Assembly: GCA_947034895.1 (NCBI GenBank)
Contig: OX344765.1
Location: 20,527,001-20,591,000, forward strand
Direction: 5' to 3'
DNA: 64,000 nt
DNA from: Rhytidiadelphus loreus
Taxonomy: Eukaryota > Streptophyta > Bryopsida > Hypnales > Hylocomiaceae
Shown here: positions 35,295 through 46,890 of the stretch, piece after piece
How the letters are laid out: every line of letters starts with the position of its first letter
How positions within the stretch are numbered: the stretch's first letter is position 1
Notes under the pieces: generated by a model
Databases searched by the model: none
Told to the model about the DNA's origin: nothing
Seen by the model: the letters and a program-made list of their open reading frames with translations, nothing else
Position numbers and translations under genes: made by a program

Positions 35295-38200
35295 CTAGTA
35301 TTCTTCTTGTGCCAGCAAGTTCTCCTCTACAAACAAATCAATGGCCCCGACTAGATTCACCATGTCCTCTACAATTGGCAGTTGTTGAGGAGCCCTGAGG
35401 CCAGAATTCTCTACTGTTGTGCTAATGAAGGCGTCGGTTATGTCCAAGACTTCCCTCTTCGACCTAGCTTCTTTCCTTAGAACAACTTTCCAACCTGGTT
35501 TATCCACACAATCTGAGAAGAAAACTTGAGTGGTCTGGCTAGGAAATATGAATGGCTCTGCCAGGCGAGGTAGTTTATGCCGAAAGTTCACCACTAAAAA
35601 ACCAGCATCGTCTCGTGTGTATGTCGGGTTCCCTCGATTGTCAAATGGCTTCACCCATTCACATCTCAAGAGAATTATTTTTGTTTGCAAGGCTCCGTAA
35701 TCCAACAACAATATGTCCTGTAGAATGCCAACATACGGAATTGAAGAATTTGCCTCGTCTTCAGTGGGCAATTCAAATACGGAAGCGATTCCGCTGTTAT
35801 AGCTAACCATGCGACCTGATGTCTAATCTTCCACACGAAAGCGGTTACCAAATGCCATGATACGCGTGTAACAAGTTGCCACTTGAGATGGGGTTCGGCT
35901 CAGTAAGAGGCGGTCCATGTCGTCCGGATTCCTCAAATTCAGGTCAGACTCGTCCACGGCATTCCTCATCCACTCTGCGAGTGGGGCAATATCTGCATTT
36001 GTGCGCTCCTCGGTCCTCCATTTCCTGAAACATCGTACACCTTCGAACCTTAGTGACGCATGGGAAAAGGAATGCGCAAGACAGCAAGGGTCTTACATTC
36101 TTTTCATGTGTCCCAATGACCAAGCTACTGCTCTGTTGACAACGCCATGACTTCGACGTGACTTTGAGAAGTTGTCTAGAAGTCATTCTCCTGTGTCGTG
36201 CTGACCAAGCTACTGCTCGGCTGCCAACGACATGACTTAGGCGTGACTTCTCATAGTTGTCCAGAAGTCGTGTAACTGGGAAATAACTCAGACACGCTTT
36301 GAAGGGATGACTTCTGCAAGACTGCGACTCCAGTACAAACGGTGACTGTCCCTAAGCAAGCAAGTAAGTAGTTGCACTGGATTAGAGTACGTAGTTCACA
36401 AATTTCTTGTACATGTAAGGCTGAGAAAGAGGGACCTGGGTGCCTCACTTGTACAAATCTGCCATGATTGACACATTTGTCAAGACGTACTGGTGCGCTA
36501 TATCGCGAAGCTCAGGAGACATCGCATACGGCTTGCCAACACCTTGGAGCACCTCTTCCGCGTCACCATACTCTTCATCTTCGTCCCATACTCGTCGTTG
36601 TGTGGGCTCAAACCTCTGTAAGTACTCAGTTATGAAGCCGATGCACTCATCCTTCAAGTACCCCTTTGCCATACAAGCTTCTGGGCGCGCCATGTTGCGC
36701 ACATGGTTTTTTAATACTTTCATATAGCGTTCCACTGGATACATCCACCGGGCGCTCACCGGTCCGCATAAGTCCAACTCCTTTGCAAGGTGATAAGGGA
36801 GATGCGTCATCACGTCAAAAAATGACGGTGGGAACTCGATCTCCAAGAGAGCCATGCTTTCTGCAACATCCACCTCCAATGACGGAAAGTCCGCTGGGTT
36901 GTAAACTTTCGTGCAAAGGCGACGAAACACCTTGCAAATTCGCATCACTGCCATGCGTGGACCGGGTTTCATCAAGCCTCGAAGCGCAAGTGGCAACACC
37001 TGCTGCATTAATACGTGGTAATCGTGAGACTTAAGGCCGCCAAAGTTCTTCTTCCGAATGCACCTGCCCAAGTCTGACGAATAGCCGCTCGGGGTCTTCA
37101 AAGACTCAAGACACTTTGCAAACTTCTCAAATTCATCCTCGGTCAAAACAAATGGCGCTCGGGGCTTCACCATCTTCCCGGGCTTTCGTGGATTTGGAGT
37201 TAGCCACAAGTGCCGCCTTATATTCCGCCTCTGCAAATCTCTTCTCACCTTCACTGTGTCTTTGATCCCTGCTATGGTCTTCAAAAAATTCTTGGCTAGA
37301 TTCATTTCGCAATGCATGGCATCGAGCGTATAGCAAATGAGAAGCTTCTGAGGATGCACACACCAATCATTGCATTAGTACAAACATGCAGACGTACTGG
37401 TCCGCTTTGGAATAACACTAGTCAGACATCCGTGTGAAATCAAACAAATTTGTCTAGCATGGAAGACAACAACACAGTTTGCAACCTCCGCAAGTAGCAC
37501 AGATAGGGAGAGCCGGGCATGCTCTCATGTTTGGGCAGTCAGTTTGGTTCAATGAAGAACACAGTCGCATGGAAGTCGGGTTCTAGTCACTTCATGCGAC
37601 TACGTTTGGGTATATTACAGAAGAGTGACTACACAGTGACTACACAGTGACTTCGGGATGACTTCTAGTGAACCGCAAGTCACTGTATACCACAAAGACA
37701 GAACCAATTGGACTCACTTGCCAATACGGTAGTCGGTTAAGGATGCTCAATCGCTTCACACCGTGAATCTTAGATGGGTCCCCTACAGCGCCGTCTCTAT
37801 GTCCACTTGCTCTCCAAGCTTCGCAGTTCATGGCGTGTTGTATTTGTTCCTCTACCGTGACAGCGCGGGGTTTAGGTCGTGTCTCCATTTTGCCATCGAA
37901 GTGGTCCTTCATTGCAGCTGATCTGTAGGGATGGTCTTCTGGCAACCATCGTCTGGTTCCACCATACGTAGTCTTTCCAAGCTCAATGGAGTGCTCAGCT
38001 CCTAGGTCCGCACCACACCAAGGACATGCAGCATATCCTTGATGGGAAAATCCTCCAACTGTGCCGTAGCCAGAAAAGTCATGAATAGTCCATAGGAGCA
38101 TAGCACGTAGTTGAAATGACCGAGATCCAACATCCTTCATCACGTCGTATGCAGGCACTCCAGCCCATAACTCTAGTAACTCGTCAACGAGAGGCTCCAA

Positions 38201-39499
38201 ATACACGTCAAAGGTTTCACTAGTAACAGACTCTTTTCCTAGAATCAACAAGGCCAAGAGGACAAAAAACTTTTTTGTGGTCAACCATGGAGCCAGGTTG
38301 TAATTCAACAACAAGACAGGCCACGTAGACCAAGATGAACGATTTTGCTTGAAAGGGTTTACCCCATCCGCAGCCAACGCAAAATGAGTGTTTCGGGGAT
38401 CATTATCAAAGGTCGGATCCACGTTTTTGTGAAAGTGCTGCCATGCCTTTGAGTCACACGGATGTCGGACAAGGCCATCCCCGCCTTCTTGGTTGCTACG
38501 GTTCTCAGCATGCCACACCATCAACTTAGAGATAGTGGGACTCCGAAACATCCGTTGTAGGCGTGGAATAATGGGAAAATGACGTAAGACCTTTGAGGGG
38601 AGGGCCCGTCGCTCCTCATCTCTATATCGACGCCCACCACACTTAGGACATTGCAAGGCAGCTTCATGCTCACCGCGAAACAAGATACATCCTTTCTCGC
38701 ATGCGTGGATGGTCTTGTAAGTGAGACCCAGTTTTGCAGTTAGGGTCTTTGCAGCATGGAATGTTCTGGGCAAGATGTTCTTCTCCGGAAGCAAATGGAG
38801 GTGCAAGATGTTGAAAAGTTCATTTGCACAGTGATTGCTCACTCCGTGAACCGTGCAAAGATTCATTAGCAATACTGTTGCTGCAAGCTTGCTTGACCGT
38901 GAGCCCTCGTATAGACCCTCCATGGAGTTTTCCAATGCTCGGGCGTCCATATCAATGTTCTGTCCTCCTCCATCGAGCCCGCCTCCATTCATGGGCTCGT
39001 CCCTAGGAGGGGGGGAATCATCCCTGCACTCCTCATCCTCGGCCATGTCATCCATGCCCAATCCGATACTGTCGTCATGGATGGAGTCTACTGTAGCAAA
39101 GGCCTCGGTGACTTCACGGCGAACCCTCTCCGCGGAAGATGTTGGGGCATCTCCTTCATCCAACGCCTGATCAACCATACCACGAGTATCAACATTGGCA
39201 TCAACTCCCACCGCTTCTTCAGCCAATGGTCCCCAAAATTGTTGCTCCCACTCTTCGTCGGAAGAGTCTCGGGAGCCCGGACCTCTCCAAATGCGAGAAT
39301 TTGGATCTCTGCCATTTCGGATGAGGTGGTCCTTCACGTTGCGTATTAGTAATCTCCTCCCCCCGCGGCATTCAGTGCAAGGACAATGCAATCTCTTCAA
39401 GTTGTGTTGTGAGGCCCTATGCAACTCCCTGCTCCACATTCGATCATCCCTTAGTCGTTGCCTACTAGTATCAGTAAGGGGCAACCGGGCAGGTATCAT
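35295..39499 (-). pseudogene. tnp2: TNP2-like CACTA transposase, three exons, one in-frame TAG
   Basis: DNA transposase that cuts the CACTA ends. Exons 39,499-37,718, 37,347-36,449 and 36,024-35,295 have introns of 370 and 424 bp, consistent phases and 1,137 codons. Residues 39-44 give the CPCTEC zinc-ribbon-like motif of the transposase-associated N-terminus. The Transposase_21 core follows, with candidate catalytic Asp378 (DGVNPF), Asp474 (HDFSGYG) and Glu608 (DAMHCEMN, at the start of exon 2). DUF4218 is clear around LPYHLAKELDLCGPVSARW, and DUF4216 around YVGILQDILLLDYG. TAG at 35,823-35,825 (codon about 961) is the only lesion, where Gln would fit. The terminal stop is TAG directly followed by TGA. 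Confidence 0.9.
35823..35825 (-). other. In-frame TAG in TNP2 exon 3
   Basis: The codon lies between RVED and TSGRMVSY, in a frame that is open on both sides. A CAG origin needs one C-to-T change. It would remove the DUF4216 part but leave the catalytic core. Confidence 0.8.
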
Positions 39500-40717
39500 T
39501 GCGTATTGAATTCCCAGACTCTGGGATCACGGACCTGCACTGAAGACATGTGTGCATGTCAAAAGATGCACGCTGCCATTCACGGAGGACTAGTCGGGCT
39601 CGCATGGCCAAACCTGTAAGTCCAACTTCAGCGTAACTTATGTGTGACTTGTCACTTCTACGTGACTTATGTCTGACTCAAGAACCCATGTGTCATCACT
39701 TCTAGGTGACTTCAACATGAAAGGGACAACTTCTGCACGACTCCTGTGGGCGCTCTTCAGGCAAGGAAAAAATGTAAGGGACAGATTGATCGATTTGGAG
39801 TAGTAAAACTCGATACCAAAGATTGCTTGACCCGCAGTTGAGCCTTGCAAACAAATACGTGACTCAAAGGCAAGTGCCACCTGAACCCAACTAAATACAA
39901 GTCTCCAATGCAACCACCAAACTTGTGAACAATTTCCTTTTCAGAAACTCAACTAGGTTTTAGTACTTCATTCACTGGTCACTCTTTTTTTCTGACAAGA
40001 GTTCAACCCGTGACAAAGTAAATAAAAAAACATTCTGGACATGAGCATCAGGATCTCCATAGGTGGTCACCACACTGAATTCAGGAACATGACTGCGACA
40101 CGACTTCTAATAGTCGAGACAGAGTCAAGAATCAAAAACCTGTGACTTCTCTATGACTCCAAGAAGTCGTGTGTAAGTAATGGGCTAGTGGTATTTAGCT
40201 CGCCGGTTGACTCCTGTCCTATGGGTTTAGGGCGTAGCGCTTCTCAACGTCGACTTCGAGTGACTACTTAGGATGGTCTATGAAAATCATAAAGTCGCCA
40301 TGATTGTAAGTTGCGTGTATGTTCCAGCATTGAACTCCTAATGAACGACACCTCGGCGTCGGCGTTAACTTCCAGTTGGCTCGCAGTCATTCTTTATTGC
40401 CAATGGAGTCAATTAATGGGCAGCCGCCAAATTGCGACCCACTATTCAAGACCACTATTTGTAGTCGGGGAGCATTCAAAAGAACTAACCTGTTTTGCTG
40501 TCAAGCTTGCACACACATTAGAGGTGAGCCGTCCAAGATGAAGTTCCTTTACAGTGTCGATCACTCCAACATTGTAGTGCAGCCAAACGAGACCCTCCGC
40601 TGAGGACACTGATTTGTCGCTTTGTAGGCACCTTCGCTTCTTTTCGGAAATCTACGCCAAGGGAGGGGTTGCCACTTCAAGGCGAGGGACGTGAAGATTT
40701 TTCAGGGAGACCCGACG
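39500..40717. promoter_or_regulatory. Divergent promoter region between TNP2 and the TNPA-like gene
   Basis: About 1.2 kb separates the two start codons. It holds a cluster of GTGACTT/CACTTCTA words at 39,640-39,720 and another at 40,090-40,180. CTGGGATCACGGACCT at 39,521-39,536 recurs exactly inside the TNPA-like coding exon at 43,159-43,174. No TATA box was assigned with confidence. Confidence 0.45.
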
Positions 40718-43700
40718 ATGGAGAGTCCGCCACCGGAGAAGACTGCCTATGAACTGCTTCGTGACCAACGCGTTCGAGAGGTGCAGAAAGCCTTGGAGCC
40801 AGTCCTCCGAGCCAAGAAAGCTTGGTGAGTTCGTGCTTGACCTTGTATCCACTTTCTCACCACATTTTCTTCGTCACTATTACTAGAATGTTGTCACAGG
40901 CATTGTCAAAGAGTCACGACTGTGCCTCTACACGGAATTCTCACCAGCAGCTACAGGCCTCCGTCTCTCTGGATCTGCTCCAGTCAACGTGCAAGAAGGG
41001 GAGCCGTATGTTTTATGTCATGCAATATGTAGAGAGTGCCTTCCTTTTTCCAGCGCAGAAAGGCGGCACAATAGGGTGTAACGGGTTATTTGCTTTGGAA
41101 AATGCGTCAAGGATTTGCATTGGGCACTGTGCAGTCACATAAAAGTAGTGTAGAAGTCGCGCTCTCTACTGCGACACGTCTTTGGCGTGACCGTGAAGTC
41201 AACTCACAGTAACGTGTGAGTGAAGGAAGGCCTAATTTGATGTTGGTGTTCAAGCTCAGACCCTAATAGCCACGTAGAAGCAATGACGGCGGGGGCACTG
41301 ATTATCTTCTCCCTCGCACAATTTAGCCAGTGAAACCCTATCGGGACTCACTCTTGCCGACCTGATTAGTTGTTTCTTCCTGTCGTTTTGTATGCCACGC
41401 ATACTTGTCATGAGGCGCGTTAGAGTGTTAGGGCTCAGTCGTGCAATCCGGAAATGAACTCACCGCTTTTCCGTGGTGCAGCGACAGAGCTGTAGAGAAG
41501 CAGCTCCAGTCACGCAGGAGAATTAGAGAGAATCGGGTGAGGGAGGGTGTACGTAGGTCTTTGAGGCGGCGTGGCCTTCGAGGACGGGGCGTGAAACGGG
41601 AGCACTGTCATTCGTCACGTGGAGCCCGAGAGAGGTCGCCTGCAACGATGAGCAGCAAACATGATTCGTCCTCTGAGGGAACAGCGTCCGATGAAGAGGC
41701 CATCGCAGCAGGTATGAACGCCTTAGCAATTGTTTGTAGACATGTGCAACGACAATCGAAATGGGAGGCTGGTGCCGCAGGTAATGCTCTCCTTGCTCCG
41801 AGTTAGGGTTTTACTGGCACCTGAACAAATGGCGCATTCCGGCATTATGTTTAGACAAATTCATGCATCCTCCTTGTTTCCAAATTCACACTGACAATGT
41901 CAATATTGCATAGTCTAGGTGTTGCCTTGCTTTCTAGAGAGTACACGACTTCTAATAGTCGTCCCATGAATGGGCAATCCCTGGTTCCCGTATTTTGGGC
42001 GTCTGACGTTCTTGTTGTATTGCATGATCTACTCCTGTCTCAACGATCCCGTGCCGCACCAAGGTTGCAAGCAAGTATAAAGCCTAGTTCACTTTGATCT
42101 CTGGTGTCACCTACACATGATCTCACAATCTTTTTTGTTTTAGCCGCAGAGGACCATTTGTTTGACTCCAGCGACGAGGAGCTGCATGTTCCAGAAACGC
42201 AACAAGACCGCCAAAGCAAGAGACCTAAACCAACCAGCATGGCAAAGTCACCTTCCAAGGTCCGTGCCGTCTATGGTCCATCCACACAGCCAGTTGGCCC
42301 GCCTCCGGGGCAATCAAGATCAGGTTGGTCTTGGATGCCCGGGCAGTGGATGCCACAACAACCAGCACAGCTTCCACTTCAGTCCCAACCAACGTGGATT
42401 GCAGGACCGCCAGCACCTTACCAAGGAGAGTGGCAAGCAAGTGACCTTGAGGAGCGGGTTCCTTACAACACTAATCGAAAGAAAAAACACACTGCGTATG
42501 AGTTTGGGGCACAAGACCGCGAAGGAGTGGTCAGCAAACCGAACTTTGTGGAAGTGCTTGACGGTGGCGAGGTGGATGCTGGGTGTGAGGGCAAGAACGC
42601 CTGGGACCTTGCTGTGCGGAATTTTGTCCCCAAAATTTTAGACATGAGCATTGTGGATTGGTCAAAGCACAAGCCTCACACCTTGAAAAAATTGCGGGAA
42701 ATACTCGACAATGAATTTGAGTACATTGGGGGAACCTTGAGCATGGCTGGATTCCGGTCTTCAGTGGTCCGCTTTATGAAGTCTGAGAGGTCACGTTTGA
42801 AAGTTCGGTGGTTGTCCGGGAAGGAGAACCCCCCTGTCCACATAAACCCAGACCAGTGGAAACGCCTAATTGAGTACTGGCAAACAGATTCGCAGAAGGT
42901 GAAGTCCCAGAAGATGGCGGTTGCACGTCAAAGTGTGAAAAATTATAGTGGCGTGGGTAGGAGAGGGAAAGCAGGCGCTGAAGCGGATTTGGTGAGCATC
43001 ATCCTTGTCTTCTTGTGCCATTCAGTACTCAATCATCTTGTTCATGCGTGCACGGTAGTTTGCCTTTCCCGTGTTGCGTATGTCTGCCCTAAACCTCAGG
43101 TGATTCTGATGTCTGGTTGAATTCATGACATTTTAGAGAGAAGGAAGGGACACCAGCCCTGGGATCACGGACCTTGCAGAGGGCATGCGCAGCGGTAAAG
43201 GTGCTACATTTGCCGCCATGAAGGTACGTTTCTAAACCGGCCCAACTGTTCAGTATAGTACTACAGTAACTTTGTGGAAGTGCTTTCCAAATGAAGCCTT
43301 TGCAATTGTCTCGAAATCAAACAAATTTGTGTCAGTCACCCTGAAGTCGTGACGGACTCGGGTCGCGACTTGGTGGTCACTGGGTGGCAACTTTTCGGTG
43401 ACTTTGAAGACAGGACCCAAATAACTCCAATGGAGTTCTTGGCACCATATGTTTTCTCGGAACCAGGGTGGGGTTGCAGGTGATCCAGAGCTGAGTGTGG
43501 AGGTGGCTGAGCTAAAGAGCGACATGAGCATGAAGTTCGACCACATGATGGCGGCATCGAATGCGCACTCCGAAGCCATACAAGACCTGCGTTCGATGTT
43601 TCGTGAATTCATGGGCAAATCCAAGCACGTCGACGACTGTAGCCCATCAATAACTCAGTCAGCGTTGGTGAATGAAGAATCCCGGGGGGGGAATGTGCTA

Positions 43701-45856
43701 GACGTTGCTGGGGTGCTCCCAAATTCCCGCAAGAAGATATTGTCAGTGGATGCCCTTATGTCCAAGAAAAAAAGAGCACCTGCTGCTCCGCAAGGAAAGG
43801 TAGTGGAAGCTGCAGTTACGGCCACACTTGAAGAAGTGACCTTATCTTCCGACTCTGAAATTGTCTTCAAGGACCCGGCATCCGTTCGAAACCGCAAGTT
43901 CAGTCCAGAGTGGAATGTCTTAGGCAGAAAGAGCCCAGACGCCTTGAAATCACCGCCCGAGAAGTCGGCTCTCGTACTTTCAAATCCCACCAGTGTACAA
44001 GATAACAACGCCTATGACATCCCTTCCTTGGTGGAGCCCCCGAAAGACGTGACGAAGGACGTGAATGTGGAGGCTGAAGATGAGGGAATTGGGGGAGTGA
44101 GGCCCAAGAAACAAGAGACAGTGACAATCAAGTACCCCCCGCACTTCAGGAAGAAGCGCCGGCCCCAGTGTCGAACGTAGTGCCTCCCCCTGCAGTTGTG
44201 CCTCCTTCTACAATTGTGCCTCCCCCCACAGTTGTGGACCGCCATGAACAGCAACCGGATGTTGCGGAGTTGGAGAATGATGAAGGGAGTGAGCCCATTC
44301 CACCTTCGCCCTTGCCGAAGAAGGAGAAGAGACCGTCGAAGTCTCCAAGCAAGGTAAAAGCCCCCTCTGACGTCATTTCCTGTACGTCCAAGGAGGTGAG
44401 GCTTTCCTTATCAGTGTGCGACATCTTAACCGCGTCATTGTGTGCTACCCCAAAATTAGTTGTGTTCAATGTTCATGGCACTCTATTGGACTGCAGTTGG
44501 CTGGGTGCACGAAATCCCAATAGTCGAATCCGGGGGACCGTAAAAACTGAGACCCGAAGAGTGGTGATGCGTCCTTGGCTGAAACCTTTCCTGTCCAGAT
44601 GTTTCAAACACTTTTCAGTAGCATTTTGGGGTAGCGGGATTTCGTCATACATGGATGACGTTGTTCCGACTATTCTTTCCGGTTTGACGGGTCCCTTAAA
44701 TGCAGCTCCCTTGTTTTGTTGGTCCGGTGAACATTGTGACAAGTAGGAGGGTGAAAACAGTACAACATTGGGAGGGGGGAAAAATTTGTCAAGGGTGTAC
44801 GAAAAGTGGCCCCGGTTTACTACAATGAACACTGTAATTGTGGATAGTAAAGTTTGTAGAGTTGCTGGTAACCCTTCCACAAATGTCATCATGAGCACCC
44901 CTTTTTACGTGAAATGGATCCGCACAGTAGGTGACGACAAAGAGCATTTGAAGTGCTACTTGTGGCCATTGTTGAACGCACTTCGAAAATGTCCTGACGT
45001 GCCCACCTTTCGGGCCAAGTATCCTGAAATTGTGACTGAGCCTGTGGCAGACATGATCCGGAAACGTTGCAGTGGATCACCGTATGAGTTCCTTGACATT
45101 GTGGAAGGTGAGGGGGTTGTTACGCCACGTGCAACGTGTCCATGCACTCTCCCTCACCTTCACGTGAGCTGCAAATTTGATGGAGTGTATTTGTGTGTGT
45201 AGGGCAAAACTCAGAAGCGAGAGCTCAGGAGCAAGGAACGGGACGTTCCAACAAAGAAGGTTAGTGCCTAAATTTATAAGCACAGAATTCCTTAATTTTT
45301 TTGTATGGGCAGACATCCAAGACCATTGTTTACAACTCCCCACGCTTTGCTTTCAATGACTCGCTACCTTTCTGTACCTTACGTCGTCGTCAGTGCTAGT
45401 CGCAGCGCAGCATTCTTCTGTAGTCGCAGGGAAGTTGTATGGAAGTCACCCTAGACAACTTGAGTCATTCTGCAGTCACCAAGAAGTTTTGTATAAGTCC
45501 TAAGACCATGTTTGGGCATGATGGTGCAGCTTTGCACAACCGTGGGGTTGACATTACCTCGGATGCTAATGCTGTGGTGTATGCTGTAGTTCAAAATCGG
45601 GGATGAAGTTGCTTTGATGAATCCACGAGCAGTTAAGAAGAAAGTGGCCATGGGTAGAATCAGCGGAGTAGCAGGTGAACACAAGCTCCACTTCAGAGAC
45701 ATTCCCGAGGGTTGGTGGAAAGTAGACGTGCACGACATTCTGCAGCAAGGTGTGGCACTCATGTATCCCAACGACAAAGGAGAGCAGTACAAGATTGACG
45801 ACGTGAAGGGCACATGCACAATGTGGTCGGAGAAGTATATAAAGTTGTGCAGTTGA
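40718..45856 (+). pseudogene. TNPA-like CACTA gene (En/Spm Transposase_24-like) with an FCP1/NIF-like domain
   Basis: Probable terminal-repeat-binding partner of TNP2. The first exon 40,718-40,824 (MESPPPEKTAYELLRD...) ends at a GTGAGT donor. Other exons with good sites include one ending 41,711, then 42,144-42,991, 43,137-43,223, 43,467 to about 44,140, about 44,150-44,390, about 44,458-45,107, 45,203-45,259 and about 45,505-45,856. Exon links between 40,825 and 41,460 are not resolved. Residues encoded at 42,600-42,990 (LKKLREILDNEFEYIGGTLS...QWKRLIEYWQT) match the En/Spm transposase family. The last exon (DVHDILQQGVALMYPNDKGE) matches the Spm C-terminal domain. A coiled coil and a Pro/Val-rich linker precede the FCP1-like part. 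Lesions are TAG at 44,744, a probable frameshift at about 45,595 and possibly another near 44,150. Confidence 0.65.
44456..45107 (+). other. FCP1/NIF-like (HAD) phosphatase domain, copy 2
   Basis: LVVFNVHGTLLDCS aligns with motif I of FCP1/NIF phosphatases. The nucleophile Asp is Asn and the second Asp is His, so the protein cannot act as a normal HAD phosphatase. VAFWGSGISSYMDDVVP matches the motif II region, and NTVIVDSKVCRVAGNPSTNVI the motif III region, followed by a LWPLLNAL segment. Asp to Asn is a single G-to-A change and may be recent decay. TAG at 44,744-44,746 interrupts the frame after EHCDK. Confidence 0.6.
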
Positions 45857-46878
45857 ACAGCTTTATTTCTTGCGCTCTTCATAGTTCATGCAAGGAGCCA
45901 TAGTGAGTTTTCACATGATCTGCAATGTAGAAGATGACCCGCAACAGGTGTTCCCCGTTGTTGTGCATGTGCAAGACACAACCGTTATGAAATAACATAA
46001 GTTCCTTATGTTTTTCTAATATATATTTCTGCATGATTTTGGTGGTATGGTTAGGACCCTTCTATTAGTTATGGTTGTGCATGTCATTTGCGTTTAGAGC
46101 CCCCTCGATACAATGCCTCTTCGTTTTGGTTTTACGAACAAATAGCATTTTGAAATCACCACCCGTCTGCCTGGTCAAATAATGGGACAATCACATTTAG
46201 CAGCACTTGCCGAGTCATGTATTGTAACCATTCCCCCAACCCAAGTGTTTGCCTACTATTACGGAAGTCAAAGTTGGGAAGTAGTGTAAACCGATCTTGA
46301 ATACGCAACTTCATCACGACTCACACGTCACTTGGACATGACTTCTGGAAGACTGCATACCACTAACACGTAACTGGCTTAGTCACCCTTCGTAACTCCC
46401 CCGTGACTGGAGAATGACTTCCCATGTTCCTATGACGTTCTCCCTCATGTCAGAAACATCTGACTATATTGTCAGATTTATGTCAGAGATGTGCAGTTGA
46501 ACTGCTAAATGTATATCAGACTGTCATACGCTGACACTGACACCCTGTCAGTCTGACACACATATACCATGACTTCCAAATGACTTCCAAATGACTTGCT
46601 TCGACGGTGATTCTGACCAATGAGCCACTGCCACGCATTGATGTGAAGGTGTATGCAGGACACACGCCCTGTCCACCTCACAGTCCACATGTACATGTCA
46701 CGTCACTTCTCTCATTCTTTGTTCATCCATCCTAGAACTGGATGGTGATAATATGCGTGGAGTCATTTCCGTAAACGACTGCACAACAATGACTGCAGGG
46801 TGTTTAAGTCATTTAGAAGTTACGTGACTTTGAAACGACTGCATTGCAGTCATTTGTTGAAGTCACTATTTTTCAGAT
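45857..46878. repeat. Right subterminal region of the CACTA element
   Basis: Contains many GTGACTT, GACTTCC and ACGACTGCA words in both orientations, densest at 46,300-46,440 and 46,700-46,870. A separate cluster of TGTCAGA/TCTGACA words lies at 46,446-46,556. No coding frame is supported. Confidence 0.55.
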
Positions 46879-46890
46879 TTTCTTGTAGTG
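46879..46890 (-). repeat. Right terminal inverted repeat of the CACTA element
   Basis: TTTCTTGTAGTG, the inverse of the left terminus. Immediately inside are GTGACTT and GCAGTCATT words typical of the subterminal repeats seen throughout the element. Confidence 0.85.

Larger units (their letters stand above)
34443..46890. mobile_element. CACTA (En/Spm-type) element, 12.4 kb
   Basis: The left end starts CACTACAAGAAA at 34,443. The right end is its inverse, ending TTTCTTGTAGTG at 46,890. Both ends run into subterminal GTGACTTC/AGTGACT repeats. Inside are divergent TNP2 (minus) and TNPA-like (plus) genes, the standard CACTA set. The 3-bp flanks do not match (TCT before, ATG after). Either one flank has changed, or the two ends come from different insertions joined by recombination. 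Confidence 0.85.

Noticed and set aside
40652..41142. Separate small genes on both strands
   Set aside because: The minus frame is a shadow; the plus segment is better read as first exon(s) of the TNPA-like gene.
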